Positions 47,710 to 58,557 of a stretch of DNA of 64,000 bases are shown here, one piece after another. Every line of letters begins with the position of its first letter. The first letter of the stretch is position 1. Source of the DNA: Phytoseiulus persimilis (lineage: Eukaryota; Arthropoda; Arachnida; Mesostigmata; Phytoseiidae); contig CM075102.1 of assembly GCA_037576195.1 (NCBI GenBank), forward strand, positions 51,208,745 to 51,272,744. The letters run 5' to 3'. A program made the translations under genes and the position numbers. A model generated the notes under the pieces. It was given only the letters and a program-made list of their open reading frames with translations, searched no databases and was not told the DNA's origin.

Positions 47710-50030
47710 TTATACATATAAGTGACATATAATCACCCTGGCCTAGCGGGAAACTGACACGCTTAGTCGCCTCCGCGTTTACAAAGTTACAGAGTGTTCC
47801 AGAGAAAGGACGGGGACAGGCGGTTTGTTCTGACCCCGATCCTGGGAGCCGAGCGGATTTCAAGAAAAATACGCACAATTTACGCTCTGGTTGACTTGAT
47901 GAGGAGAGATACTGAACCAGTTTTCCAAGTGATGGTCGATGCCCTGCAGGGCTCCTCATCAGAGCCGTAATTCAAGTTTCCTGAGGATCTGAGAGAGGAA
48001 ACAGTTGGGGTTGTCGAGGAGCGACAATGAATCATTCTGCTATGACTACCTCATGAACGACAACCCAGAGATCCAATGATGCGCAGTGTATGTGTGGTTC
48101 GGGACAAGAAGCGTGCGCTAAGCAAATGCTGACTCAACGACGTGAGCACCTGATTGAAGCTACTCGGGCGCACCTGCATCATGTGTCGGGTTCCTCAAAC
48201 GTAAACCCTGCCTTGTGGATATCATAACTGTTCGTGTTCTTGAACTGAGGCGCATTGAGCTGCTAGAGTGACTTGCACGGCCTAGACACTCTGCGATGCC
48301 CGAAAGAACCGAACGAATGACTCTTATCCGGCCGGTCGAGATCTGTCACCAGCTGACCCGCCTGAACAGGCACTCGATAGCCCCATAGTCCACGAGTTAC
48401 AGCACTCTCCCCCGATCGGCCATATCACTCGCTGGAATCGCTGCAGAACCTCTCTCATTAATATGCGCTGCCTTGCCGGCGAGCCTAGTTAGGGTGCAGA
48501 TCGGGAAGACTTTCTGTTTTCTCAGGGGCTCGAGACAACAACTACAGCCGAAGGGGTTCTGCAGCCTCTTGACAACTTTTACCAGACTCACGACTTGAGC
48601 CTTACAGTCCCAGATCTCCAAGGAAGTCATTGTTTCCTACATCGCCGCGCCTTGGCAGTCAAAACATAACCAGTTGAGCTGCAAGGGTTGCTTTAGGAAT
48701 GCGGAGAAACCAAATGTTTCAACCGCGGTCGGGCCCTTGATCACGGGTGAAAGTATTCCTGGGAGATCGAAAGAGTAGCTTCACCGATCAGTTTGATTCT
48801 CCGATTTTCCTCCGAAGGGTACCATGCCGAGCAGAGATTCTCACCATGCCTAATTCGAACCCAGCATCTGAATGCTGAACAGAAATTGAATACATCTCTC
48901 GGAAAGCTCTGCCTCCGGTGGCGGTCTGACAGACTTCCCCTCGCTGAAAAGAATGGTCTTATCATGAATTTTTTTATTGCCGTGGATCAATAGAGTTTTG
49001 GACATCGTTATCGGAGTCATCGAGCTCTTCTCGGTTCTTTCTCAGAGCGTTGCCGGCTGAGGAGAAACGCCTTCCCGGCTCCGCAGATGTTGCGGGGATT
49101 GATAGGATCAAGCGAGCCAAGCGAACGATTCAGGGAAGACGCTTCGCGCTTCCGAGCCATCGAGTGAGATTCGATCATGTGCCTTCACTCCAGAGTTTTC
49201 GCCCAGAGTCACTGGCACGGCTGAGTAGCGCTCACCCAGCGTTCGGTAGCTCCCCTTATGAGAGAGACTTTTGACATCCAATCTCAGGAAGAGAGAGGAG
49301 GGATCGAAGTTTGGAGGTTCGACGAAAATGTGGCTGATTTCCTGATTTTTATCTAGGAAAAGTTTTGCTGTATTTGTACCAAAGATACACACACACTGGC
49401 TTTGTCTGAATGTGCAGAAAGCGGGTGGGCCTACGAGGGCCCAGGTGAGGTGTGGGGGAATTAAGCGAGCCGAGGAATGAACGGCTCACACCTGGAGAGG
49501 GCAAGGCGGACTTGAAGAAGACCGCCAAGTGTGATGCAGGAGTTTGTACTTGGTGACCCACCTGAAAGTTATTCGAGTTCCTGGGCAGCGAGGACTCACT
49601 CGATCAAGCATTACTTCTTGGTTGTCGAGCGAACCAATTGGATGCGCTCAATGGTTGGAAGGTTGAGCGTTTCGCTGCCCAAAACCATCTGAACACTAAG
49701 GCAACCAATTGAGGCAAAATACGGCACGGTGTCCAAGATCATTTGACCCTGATAGAAGGGTTCGTGTTCCATCGCCAACATTGAGTCAAACCTTCATGCC
49801 TGGGCCAACATTCGTGAGCGATTCTCTCTCCATAATTCCTTCGATTAATCTGAACTTTCTGCTTTCGTTCCAGCTCGATCGGAGTGGAGCGAAAAACTAC
49901 GAAGGAAATGCTGGGGATGCCTACGATTGCGATGCTACCCATAAACAGGCGATTGCGTCTACTCCACGACTCCCCTTGGATGCTAATACGATGATCCGGG
50001 ACCATGTTGTGGACCTAGGGAGTTTTCTAA
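47710..50030. other. Gap between the repeat composite and the ABC-like gene
   Basis: There are only short frames with no recognisable content (for example 48397-48630 minus, 49108-49392 minus, 49709-50107 plus). The last could hold 5' exons of the ABC-like gene but shows no family motif. No repeats are evident. Confidence 0.35.
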
Positions 50031-51387
50031 GCAGAATCCGGACTGAGGGAAATCGCAAGATTCTGCTCGAGGAGACGGGTTTCCTCCTTCCTGAGGGAAA
50101 AATTTGAATATCTCATTCGCCAACTGAACCCTGTTCTGTTCGTTGATCGCAACATAAAGCTCGAAGCATGCTTTCCCGAAAGGATGTGGTTTCAAATCGA
50201 GCCCCAAGAGTGCAATGGGAACGGTTCCGCAATGCTTTCAGCCGTTTAAAGGATTCGATCCGCTCGGAACGCCGTCGATATGCTTGCTCCTTTCTCGATA
50301 CAGGTATAGACACGCATCGAGACAGTCCATGATCTGACCGCCCACGATCTGACCGCCCACGTTCGCTTGTTCCTGCTCCACCGAAGACATAGGTCATTGC
50401 TCTAAGTAAGATCACTGAACTCGGAGAGATCATAGGCATCGGCTGTCATGAAGAGACGAAATCACCGCTGGAAAAGTTCCCCCCGGGACACACTGTCGGC
50501 TACCTTCCAGCGAATTACGAGTTCGAGCCGCTTGTTGCGATTCAAGAAAATTGCAATTTTCTCGGGCGACCCCATAAAATGTCCGCTGATCTGAACCTCC
50601 GTAAGTTCAGCAGAGAACATTCTCGAGTTATTCCTTGCCGGATTAGGAAGGAAACCCATAGGCTCTAAAAATAACGGTGTCGCAGGTTCGTCGACTCGAC
50701 TGTCGCTTCGAGTCATTATCACAAGCTGTTCCTCGGTGTCTAATTTTTGTCTGATTCATCCACAGAGCGTTGCCGGGCTCTCTCAGAGTCGATGCAGCTT
50801 CCGCACGAGCGCTCTCGTTTCATAGATTTACCGTCGAGTGATCTTAACCGAGTTGACCTAGCAGCTGCTTTGATCCATTCGCCGTCGCTGCTGATTCTTG
50901 AGGGGCCATGGTGGGAAAAAGACGAGTCATCTCGGGAGAAGTGAGTTCTGCGTATCGAGTCGAATCAGCATTCGCCTTTCTTTCCGTTTCCGAAGATAAA
51001 AGGAAAGAGGAAAAGACAGAAGCTAGCTCGCTCATGCTGTGTCGAACAATGCAAGCGTCCAAACGGAGCTGCCTGGGACCACTGGGTTATTCTCGCAGGA
51101 TCTGGACACTTCTCACGAAGTTGATTCGTGAGGACGGCGTTACCGTCCTGCTCTGGACTGATGACCCCGAAGAAGCAGCTCATCCCGACATTGTCCGCTT
51201 CTTCGATGACGGCCGATTTATTCTGCAGAACTTCCAACATGAAACTCTCGCAGAAGCCTTTGATTTCCAGGATGTTATGAAAGAGCGCCACCAGACCATG
51301 TGGGAAACCGAACCAGAGGTCTGTGTGTCACATCTCTCATCAGACACTCGATACTTCACCATCCGAGAGCCTGGATCTCAACGGTGA
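50031..51387 (+). pseudogene. ABCH-like ABC transporter, nucleotide-binding half with degenerate ATPase motifs
   Basis: Four exons can be followed in phase: 50031(approx.)-50243, 50393-50600, 50766-50940 and 51099 to about 51387. Family landmarks are clear: VLFVDRNIKLEACFPE, SAVIALSKITELGEIIGIG, HTVGYLPANYEFEPLVAIQE, LNRVDLAAALIHSPSLLILE, and KIWTLLTKLIREDGVTVLLW. The motifs that bind and split ATP are not kept. The Walker A region reads EPQECNGNGSAM with no GKT/GKS. The signature LSGGQ is LPSSD. Walker B ends LILEGP instead of LILDEP. Frames and most splice sites are open, so it is either a young pseudogene or a non-catalytic ABC protein. The first intron donor (GTTTAA) is weak. A hAT-like terminus (CAGTGGCGTAGC) begins at 51546, just after the last frame. 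Confidence 0.65.
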
Positions 51388-51545
51388 CACCTGTTTCCGC
51401 AGAAGGCATCCTTTTGCGAAGCTTCTCATGGAAGGGAATTTACCCCGGGCTCTCCATCGGATCAACTGAACAGCTCAAAATGCTCCTAGACTCCTGGCGT
51501 CGAGATTCTCTTACTCCTCGTGTATGGAAAGAATATACTCAAGAC

Positions 51546-51690
51546 CAGTGGCGTAGCTAGGGGAGCTGAACAGGCTCCGAGTTCGTACTATCTCAGTCGA
51601 GCTTCCGAAACGAATGTTGGATCTCTAGCCTTGGGAACTGAGCAGTATCTTTACTATATATTATATAATCCGCTTCGTCCGCCACTCTGT
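51546..51690. mobile_element. Possible hAT-type terminus
   Basis: CAGTGGCGTAGCTAGGGG at 51546 matches the common hAT terminus. A loose inverse (CCGCCACTCTG) occurs near 51678. No target duplication is visible, so the extent is uncertain. Confidence 0.3.
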
Positions 51691-51704
51691 TGAATTGTTC
51701 GGGA

Positions 51705-51885
51705 TCGATCTGACCTCACTTTCCCTGACCTAAGGAGGAGATCCCGGAATCGGTCTGACCATACTTTTCTGGCTCTGAGGAGGTGATTCTTATGTCGATT
51801 TGACCATCCTTTTTGGAGTCCAACGAGCTGATTTCGGGATCGATCTGACCGTACTCTTCTGGGTCTGAGGAGGTGATTTGACGTA
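51705..51885 (+). repeat. Diverged 45-bp-family repeats
   Basis: About four degenerate units of the form GATCGATCTGACCATACTTT ... GAGGAGGTGATT are related to the arrays at 39.8-47.6 kb but strongly diverged. Confidence 0.6.
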
Positions 51886-52470
51886 TACGTGTATCTACCG
51901 CCTTCAAGAATCCAATGGACTGTCTTCGAGTGTCCAAGAGCGCGTAGAGGACCGTCTTCGAGATACGAAGCAGTTCAGTGTCACATTTGAGGAGATGATA
52001 CCCAATCCACGAGAAGGGCTTCAGAAGGAAGGATTCAACGCCGATTTTGTGGAGCTGTAGTGAAAACCACAACACGAGCTCCGTACAAGCTCGATGCAGC
52101 GCTTCAATCTCAAAACAATAGACATGTAGCGAAACCAACGGGGACATTCAAGAGACAGCCGGGGAAATTCTCCAAGCTGCGACGATATTCCTCGATTTCG
52201 GTCAAAATTTTCAGTATAGTGAAAACTGCTTCACAGGAAATCGACAAAATGTTCCGAAACGCCGGGGATAGTTTTAGAAACGATGCTGACCATATGAAGA
52301 GGGGAGAGGTGCCTCTATGCCAGGAACCGCAGTCCTTTGGTCCGGCTGGTGTGAGGTATAATAGTATGATAGAGTCGATCGATGAAGTTGTTGACAGGGC
52401 AATCCTATCGCTCTCTTTGGGCTCCATATATGGATAGATTGCATAGCTTCTCTATGAATGGCTCTGCAGA

Positions 52471-52545
52471 AGATAAGGCAAAGGTTTCTTTAGGGTTTCA
52501 CTGGACGCGTGGAAGGTGGGCGGGAGGAAAAAATCCAGCCCCTCC
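52471..52545 (+). repeat. Interspersed repeat shared with 18362-18421
   Basis: GATAAGGCAAAGGTTTCTTT and, further on, GACGCGTGGAAGGTGGGCGG closely match the segment at 18365-18421. That copy lies inside a probable hAT MITE, so this is likely another fragment of the same family. Confidence 0.5.
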
Positions 52546-52849
52546 TGCGGGGAAATCACGGCTAAGCCATTGCCCGAGACATGTAGTTGCACAATATTCG
52601 GGCGTCCACTATGGCTCGAAATGTTATTTCTCTCGTCGGTATGGACCTTATGCTTGATGGTCGGCTCCGACAGGCTGGCTGTGATGAAATCGGATGGGAA
52701 CTCAACCTTCGCGGAATCATTGCTCGACTGCTTGCCGGAGCACAGGATTCATCAACGACCTGCTAGCCACCGGTGTGATGCCCTTCCCAGTATCAAACGA
52801 GGCGGAACATCCGACTCGATGAGAATCGGGAGGACCTTCTCGACAGCTC

Positions 52850-54453
52850 CTCACTATCGACTCCAGTGCACATCTTCGACCGAAGACAACCGAACTTCAC
52901 AGAGCTCTACGCTCGACATTGACATCGAAACGACCGAACAACGGACGAGATTCGACTTGCTGCGAACGATCTCCATCGACGTCTTCGAGGTCAGTGTACC
53001 GATCGCGTGACGCAGGTTCTTCAGGGGTGGCAGGAGACTTCTATGGGGTGCAACTGAAGAATTCAGTCCTCTTGTCGAATGAATGATGATTTGATATTAT
53101 TTACACGTTGGCTTCGTGGCGCGGTATTCACGCAAGTTCCGTGCCGAACTCTTCGGTCGATCTGGAACTGAGATCTGGGATGGAGATCCGGTGAGAATCT
53201 CCATATCGCTGAGCATGCAGCGGGCCGATCCGACCGGATAGTCCCAACAATTGAAGTTTTGATAAACCCCTTTCATACCTCTTTGATTCCAGGACTATTG
53301 GCGGCATATTGTCAAAGCAAAGAACGCTTCCAACGCTCAAATAGCTTTGGAAATCCGTGAACCCGTCTACGGATCGCGACCTATAAGTACCCAAAAATCT
53401 CTCAGATAACGGACCCTTCATTCCGCCGAATTATCCATCAGATAACGGACCCCTGAGATAACGGACCCCTCAGATAACGAGCCCCTCAGATTACGAACTC
53501 AAGCGTGTAGGATGTAAATGAAAGTTCAAAGTGAGTATCGTTAGTAGAAACAGGGAGCCGCGAACAACCGCGAGGTCGATCTGACCATGCTTCTCAGGGT
53601 CCATGGAGGTGACTCCGAGATGGAATGGACCATACTTTCCGAAGTCCATGGAGGTTATTCCGAGCTCGATTTGACCACATTTCTGGGCGTACCTGATCCA
53701 GAGTACCATTGGCCCCAATAAAGGAATCCTTCAAAGAACGGACCCCTCAGATGTCGGGATTGCAACTGCATGTCTGCATGCTATCATACAACCCTTGAGT
53801 GCTTTTCGTTGGAGAAAACAAGAAGCCGTGGAACCTTGATCATAGACCCCCCAAAAGTATGGTCATATGGATCCCGGAATCGCCTCCATAGATCCCAAAA
53901 GTATGGTCAGATCGATCCTGGAATTACCCCCGTAAAACCCCGGAAGAACGTTATCTGAGGGGCTTGTTATCTTGAGGGTACGTTATCTGAGGGCTCCGTT
54001 CTCTGAGGGGTCTGTTATACGCGGGATTCTAGGGTATATTCGAGTTCTGGGCCACAAGACTACTCATTCAGGCCCCTTTCGTGATAGCAATGCACCACGC
54101 GGCCTTCCACACTCTCGTCAATTCCAACGTAAAGAATACGCGGCCAGCGTTAGCTGGTGTGGAACACTTTCAAATGATTGTTCCCATTCCTTTGATGCTG
54201 CTGCTAGTTCTGCTTCTACACACAGCTGGCCTCCTCGTTTGTATACTTGTCTTACCCTGGGCTAGTCTGCTCCTACTGGAAGGATCGCTGACCCTCGTCA
54301 TCCGTCTGAGACTCGAGCAAGTTGTACAGGGCATGGCTGTCGGGCTCTCGATCGCATCACTTGGCTCCCTCGTCGGACCGGAGAGTAGGCGACCACGGTT
54401 TGCCTACTCATTAGGTTTGAGCGTAAACTACTCTGCAGTGTGTTCCATCTTCG
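52850..54453 (+). pseudogene. ABCH-like ABC transporter, membrane half (discontinuous exons)
   Basis: An exon ending at 52989 (donor GTCAGT) encodes TLDIDIETTEQRTRFDLLRT, resembling the extracellular 'MDMTNQQIA' stretch of ABCH proteins. A later exon, 54072-54453 (acceptor TCATTCAG, donor GTGAGC), encodes the ABC2 core: a hydrophobic segment PIPLMLLLVLLLHTAGLLVC, then LEQVVQGMAVGLSIASLGSL ending near VNYSAVCSIF, aligned by eye with the family's 'LLTLLQGICGM' and 'SERSA' region. A further frame at about 54551-54717 (SEGTLIFRYASAPLTLAEHH) resembles the following 'IEGMP...RYVSYFLPLT' segment. A foldback-like repeat (53401-54025) sits between the exons. The assignment is by motif resemblance only. 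It probably belongs to the same locus as the degenerate nucleotide-binding half. Confidence 0.45.
53401..54025. mobile_element. Foldback-like element with inverted 17-bp repeat blocks
   Basis: The left block (53401-53500) holds about five direct copies of CAGATAACGGACCCCT. The right block (53948-54025) holds about five copies of the inverse (GTTATCTGAGGGG). Inside, two to three diverged 45-bp-family units run forward (53572-53685) and two run in reverse (53845-53945). The whole 625 bp is therefore a layered inverted repeat without coding capacity. Confidence 0.6.
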
Positions 54454-54717
54454 GTGAGCATCGATCTTATTCGTATTGTTATCAGTTTGGAGAAGATCAC
54501 GTTGATCCTTCGAACCAAGCGCTCATCGAATAATCACTAATAAGTTAACCGTTCCGGGAACGATTTCCCCATAGCATTCGAATCAGCTCATGTGGGCGCC
54601 ACCGCTCTCACAGGACAATCTCTTGCATCGGAAGGAACTTTGATCTTCAGATACGCTTCTGCCCCACTCACCCTTGCCGAACATCATTCGCAGCCTGCCC
54701 TTGAGTTCTACTGAATC

Positions 54718-56389
54718 GCGCCTTTATATCATGTTCCGCGGCTGGAAGAGGTTGCGATCGGATCCACCGGGCAGGGGCCTTGGACAGCATCCCCTGCCTT
54801 CTTCGGCGCTGGTTATGTTCACAGCTCACTTAAACGAAAGTTTGTTTTTGCTTATTAGCTCTTCCATTCTTCGGCGCTGCCGGCCGCAAAAAACTCGACC
54901 ATGCCAGAAGAGGGCCCTTAAAACAACGAGTGTCGCTCGAAGACGCGCAGATGAGCCGCGGATCCCTGCCTTGATTCCACGCCCTCGATGAGAACTTCTT
55001 TCTGGTTTGTGTTTGTTATGGTATCCCACCCACGTGTTCGCGTTTCTCTTGGGAACTACGCGTCCAAGGGTGAGAGTGCCATGGATTACCATGGGACATT
55101 ACCATGGGCCATGGCAACGAACAGTTCCCCCGATCTCATTGACATCACACTGACACCGCTCTTCTGTGTTGTCTTCATGGTAACTCCCCCTGAAAACGTC
55201 TTCGATCGAGACGTCACAAAACGTTCCAGCACGAATGGGCTTCGGCCTCATCCCCTTCTACTTTCGGAATCAAGTGGAGAATTATCTCTGAATGAAGCGA
55301 ATCTCATTCATTGGGCAGCTTGCTGCTCAATGTGTTCCACTGGCCATGTTCCGACGCTAGGGCCTCGAGAAGGAAGAGGTCCCCATCGGGCTCATCGGGC
55401 GGACGCAGTGAAGAGGGTTCTCCCCTCTGGTCGTTGCTGCTCATTCCCAATATCAGTCTATCATTTGAAACTGGCTCAGAGAATTTGAAAACTCCTCTGG
55501 CTATCGATACGATGAGACGGGTCATCCATAGGGCGTTCTCTTGCAAGACGCAGCGTTTTCGAGCAAAACCTGCGCAATAGCGTTTTGAACTTCCAATACA
55601 TGTGTCGCACCCTGATTAAAGGATTCTGGAAATGAGCGACTGAGAGATGTTCCACCGCTGCTATACTCGCGTCTTTACAACAACCTCGGAGTGAGTCTCG
55701 GGACTCGCCCGCCCGCGTTGTCGATGAGGTCTCGATACCAGTAGCTCCCAAGGAAGTCTCCTTGACGGGCCTGGAATCATTCGCACAGGCCCGGAGAGGG
55801 TTCGTCCTCCTCCGTTCCTGAAGTCGAGACGTGCTCAGGCTCCACCTCAGCTGACGTCAACATCCGTTGGAGAGGAGAAGGAAAAGGGAGAGGAGATCCA
55901 GGAAGAAGGAGCGGACGGAGCAAGAATGCCAATTATGACTCTATGAAGAGGGATGCCTCGGGTTTCCATGTGCAGTTGAGAATCGCAGTTCCGGATTCGT
56001 GGCTGAGCATATGAATCGGAGACACTTGGTGTAAAATATCTTCATATGGAACGTTGGAGCAGAGGAAGCGGCGTAGCGTGTATGATATTTCCATGATTTC
56101 CCTTGGAGAGAAGAGCGTTCTTGCTTCCCTTTCACGGACTGCCTGCTACCCATCTCCATCCGGTCAGTCCTGACCATAAGGTGTCCTCTCCTGTTCTGGT
56201 TGAGATCATGAAACTTGATTCGTCCGAGAGCAGTGAGTCTACCACAGCATCCGCGTATTTTCTCCACTCTTCATTCCAGTCCAGAGGTCGTCAATCTTTT
56301 TCGGGGGTGCCGCAGCCTTCTCTTCTCACCGTACTCCGAAGATGATTCCGCTTCGGTTTGATCAAACTTTTTCCTCGTCGTCCCCATGC
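54718..56389. other. Gap after the ABC-like locus
   Basis: Plus-strand frames at 54988-55488 and 54674-54991 show no family features. Last exons of the ABC-like gene could lie here but are not recognisable. No repeats were noted. Confidence 0.35.
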
Positions 56390-56515
56390 TTCGGTTCTAG
56401 CTCCGACCTGATCATACTTTTCGGTTCCAATGAAGGTGATTCCGAGGTTGATTTGATCATACTTGATTGCCAAAATGGATCGACCCCGGAATCGCCTTCA
56501 TGGACTCCATAGGTG
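56390..56515. repeat. Inverted pair of diverged 45-bp-family units
   Basis: Two forward units (GATCATACTTTTCGGTTCC, GAAGGTGATTCCGAGG) are followed by one reverse unit (CCCCGGAATCGCCTTCATGG), giving a small palindrome related to the 53.4-54.0 kb element. Confidence 0.55.
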
Positions 56516-56813
56516 TCCTTCGCCACGGCCCCAGCAAAGCGGTGACTTTGCAGTATCGATCGAACACAGTGAAAAGTGGGTGTGATTTAACCAATCTCCT
56601 CCATATTGGTCCGGCCTTCGAACTTGGAAACGGTCTCGCTCGGAACCTCCTCGCATGCGTTTTCGGGCCAAACTAACACGGCCCCCTTCATTTCTCTGAT
56701 CAAGTAACGCTTCATGAGCTCGCGGTCCCAAACGCTCTGGCTGTGTGGTTTAAGAGATGACTTCACCATGAAGGGCAGTGAGCTCTTCTGGGGAAGAGGA
56801 GGGAACGAAATGA

Positions 56814-57914
56814 TTACATTAAAGAACCCTCCAAATGAGCGGGTGGGAACTTTAAGTCTTGGACCACATGGCCCCCATCAGAGATCCCCGGTTTCTGGTT
56901 TCCTGGTCGAGGAAGCACGATGGTCTGATGTCCTCGAGGCCCGCTCCAATGCGTATCGCTGCCCCGGGCGCCCTGATGCGCCGGAGTTTTCCGAATGTAC
57001 CAGTGAAGCGTTGATGGCAGATCAGAAGTCCCCCGAAGTCTCAATCGGTCCTGCAAGGACTCCAAACTAAACCGCAACCGTGAGGACTCCAGATTCCGAT
57101 GCTTCCCAGTTTGTGAGGAGCGAAATCTTTCGATATCCGAAAACAGGGTGACACGAGCAGATGTAGGCTATGTTTGGTTCACTCTTTTTCAGGTTCTTTG
57201 CCGAGCTGAAGTCGCAGATTCTCAACTGCGTGGATGTTTCTTTGATGAGAATATCCTTGAGCTTAATGTCCCTGAGGAGCGAGGGATCGAATAATTCCCT
57301 TCCGATCCTGCTCATCATCTCCTTATCGGAGAACGTGCGAACATGGAGTCAAGCGAGTCGAGCAGGAGAGACAGTTGCAGCATGGCTCGGGGGTTATTTC
57401 ACGACGCTATGGTTCTGCTCTGGAGAGGAAGAAAGAGAGGGAACAAAAATTACCTATGTGCGATCCCTATCAACAGGTAGGCGACTCCGCGCAGCAGCCG
57501 ATACACATACAGACGGATGTTGGGGAGAGATATTCCTGCCTTGGTGCGACGCTAACAATAAGGTAACTTCAACAAGGAAACAGTTCCATGATGAGATTCA
57601 CTGTCATGTCTTGCCGGTCTTTTTTCACATAGCAGGGGAACAGTCGAATGCTGTTCGAGTGCGCACATGATGGAAACCTCAGGATTTCCATGCCTGGAAT
57701 CGTACTCGAGTCGCTTCATAGCGTAGCGTTCGCCATCTAGCGCAACGATCTGTCTCACCGGACCGAATGTGCCCTTTCCAATCTCTTCACCAACACGCAA
57801 ACAGAACTTACATTTCGATATCTTCTTCGCCGTCTGGGCGGTGACCACAGAGCACTCCAGACCGTCGAAAATTCGAGTCTGTTCTTCTGCGGGCGTGGAG
57901 TCGAAATCGCTCAT
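56814..57914 (-). pseudogene. GSK3/shaggy-like protein kinase, decayed copy with an intron
   Basis: From an ATG at 57914 the frame encodes a glycine loop GEEIGKGTFG (residues 42-51), the ATP lysine (YAMKRL, K67) and the helix C glutamate (NPEVSIM, E79). It then shifts frame near 57670, and SNSIRLFPCYVKKDRQDMTV continues the GSK3 alignment. NISLPNIRLYVYRLLRGVAY leads to IAHR, where a 182-bp intron (57453-57272, GTAATT to CTCCTCAG) interrupts HRD and restores HRDIK. The next exon reads LRICDFSSAKNLKKSEPNIA then YICS, matching GSK3 'KLCDFGSAK...GEPNVSYICS', but DFG is DFS. After YICS the homology shifts frame again (GSIGIWSPHGCGLVW matching 'SIDVWSAGCVLAEL'). With at least two frame breaks and an altered DFG it should not be active. 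The retained intron means it came from a DNA-level duplication, not a retrocopy. The 3' limit is approximate. Confidence 0.65.
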
Positions 57915-58267
57915 TCGAGCGGTCGTAGATATCCGATGGAACTCATGACTTTCCTCCCTTGCTCTCGGTGGTCATAACTGGGAAAATTAGTTTCCGACTC
58001 CAAAAATGAGGGAGCGTACACTGTTATCGAACCTTGGGGGTCTCCTCAGCCGTGACAGAATCGATAAAGGAGAGTCTCTAATTGAAGGGGCTACTCTGTA
58101 TGTCGCTCGGGAGAAATCTTGCTTGCAAATGCACAGGTTAGTCGGCCGCCGTACTCTCCATGAGGTTCACTATCAAGATGAAACATCAACCTCAATCCTG
58201 CATCCAGGCTGTAATGCAGTCCCCCTTGGAGGAGCAAGGAGGGAGGCGACGGGGTTCCAGAGTTCAA

Positions 58268-58557
58268 GTCTGGAGGGGTGATTCCGAGACCAATCTGAGC
58301 ATTACTTCCCAGCTCTGGAGGGGTGATTCCGAAACCAATCTGACCATACTTTTCCAAGTCTGGAGAGGTGATTCCGAGACCAATCTGACCATACTTCTCT
58401 GAATCTGGAGGGGTGATCACGAGACCAATTTTACCATACTTTTCAAAACCATGATGCTGACCCAGTGAAGAGGGTGAAAAGTGCTTCGATGCCACGAGAA
58501 GCCGTCCATCCGCGCACAGCGCGGCCGACTCCACTCGGCCAAAGGCCGGCTGGTTCT
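58268..58557 (+). mobile_element. Short copy of the 45-bp-repeat Helitron-like family
   Basis: About four 45-bp units start at 58270 (CTGGAGGGGTGATTCCGAG). A tail follows with CCATGATGCTGACCCAGTGA and a GC hairpin (CTCGGCCAAAGGCCGGCTGG). It is the direct-orientation counterpart of the copy at 36028-36340. Confidence 0.7.
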
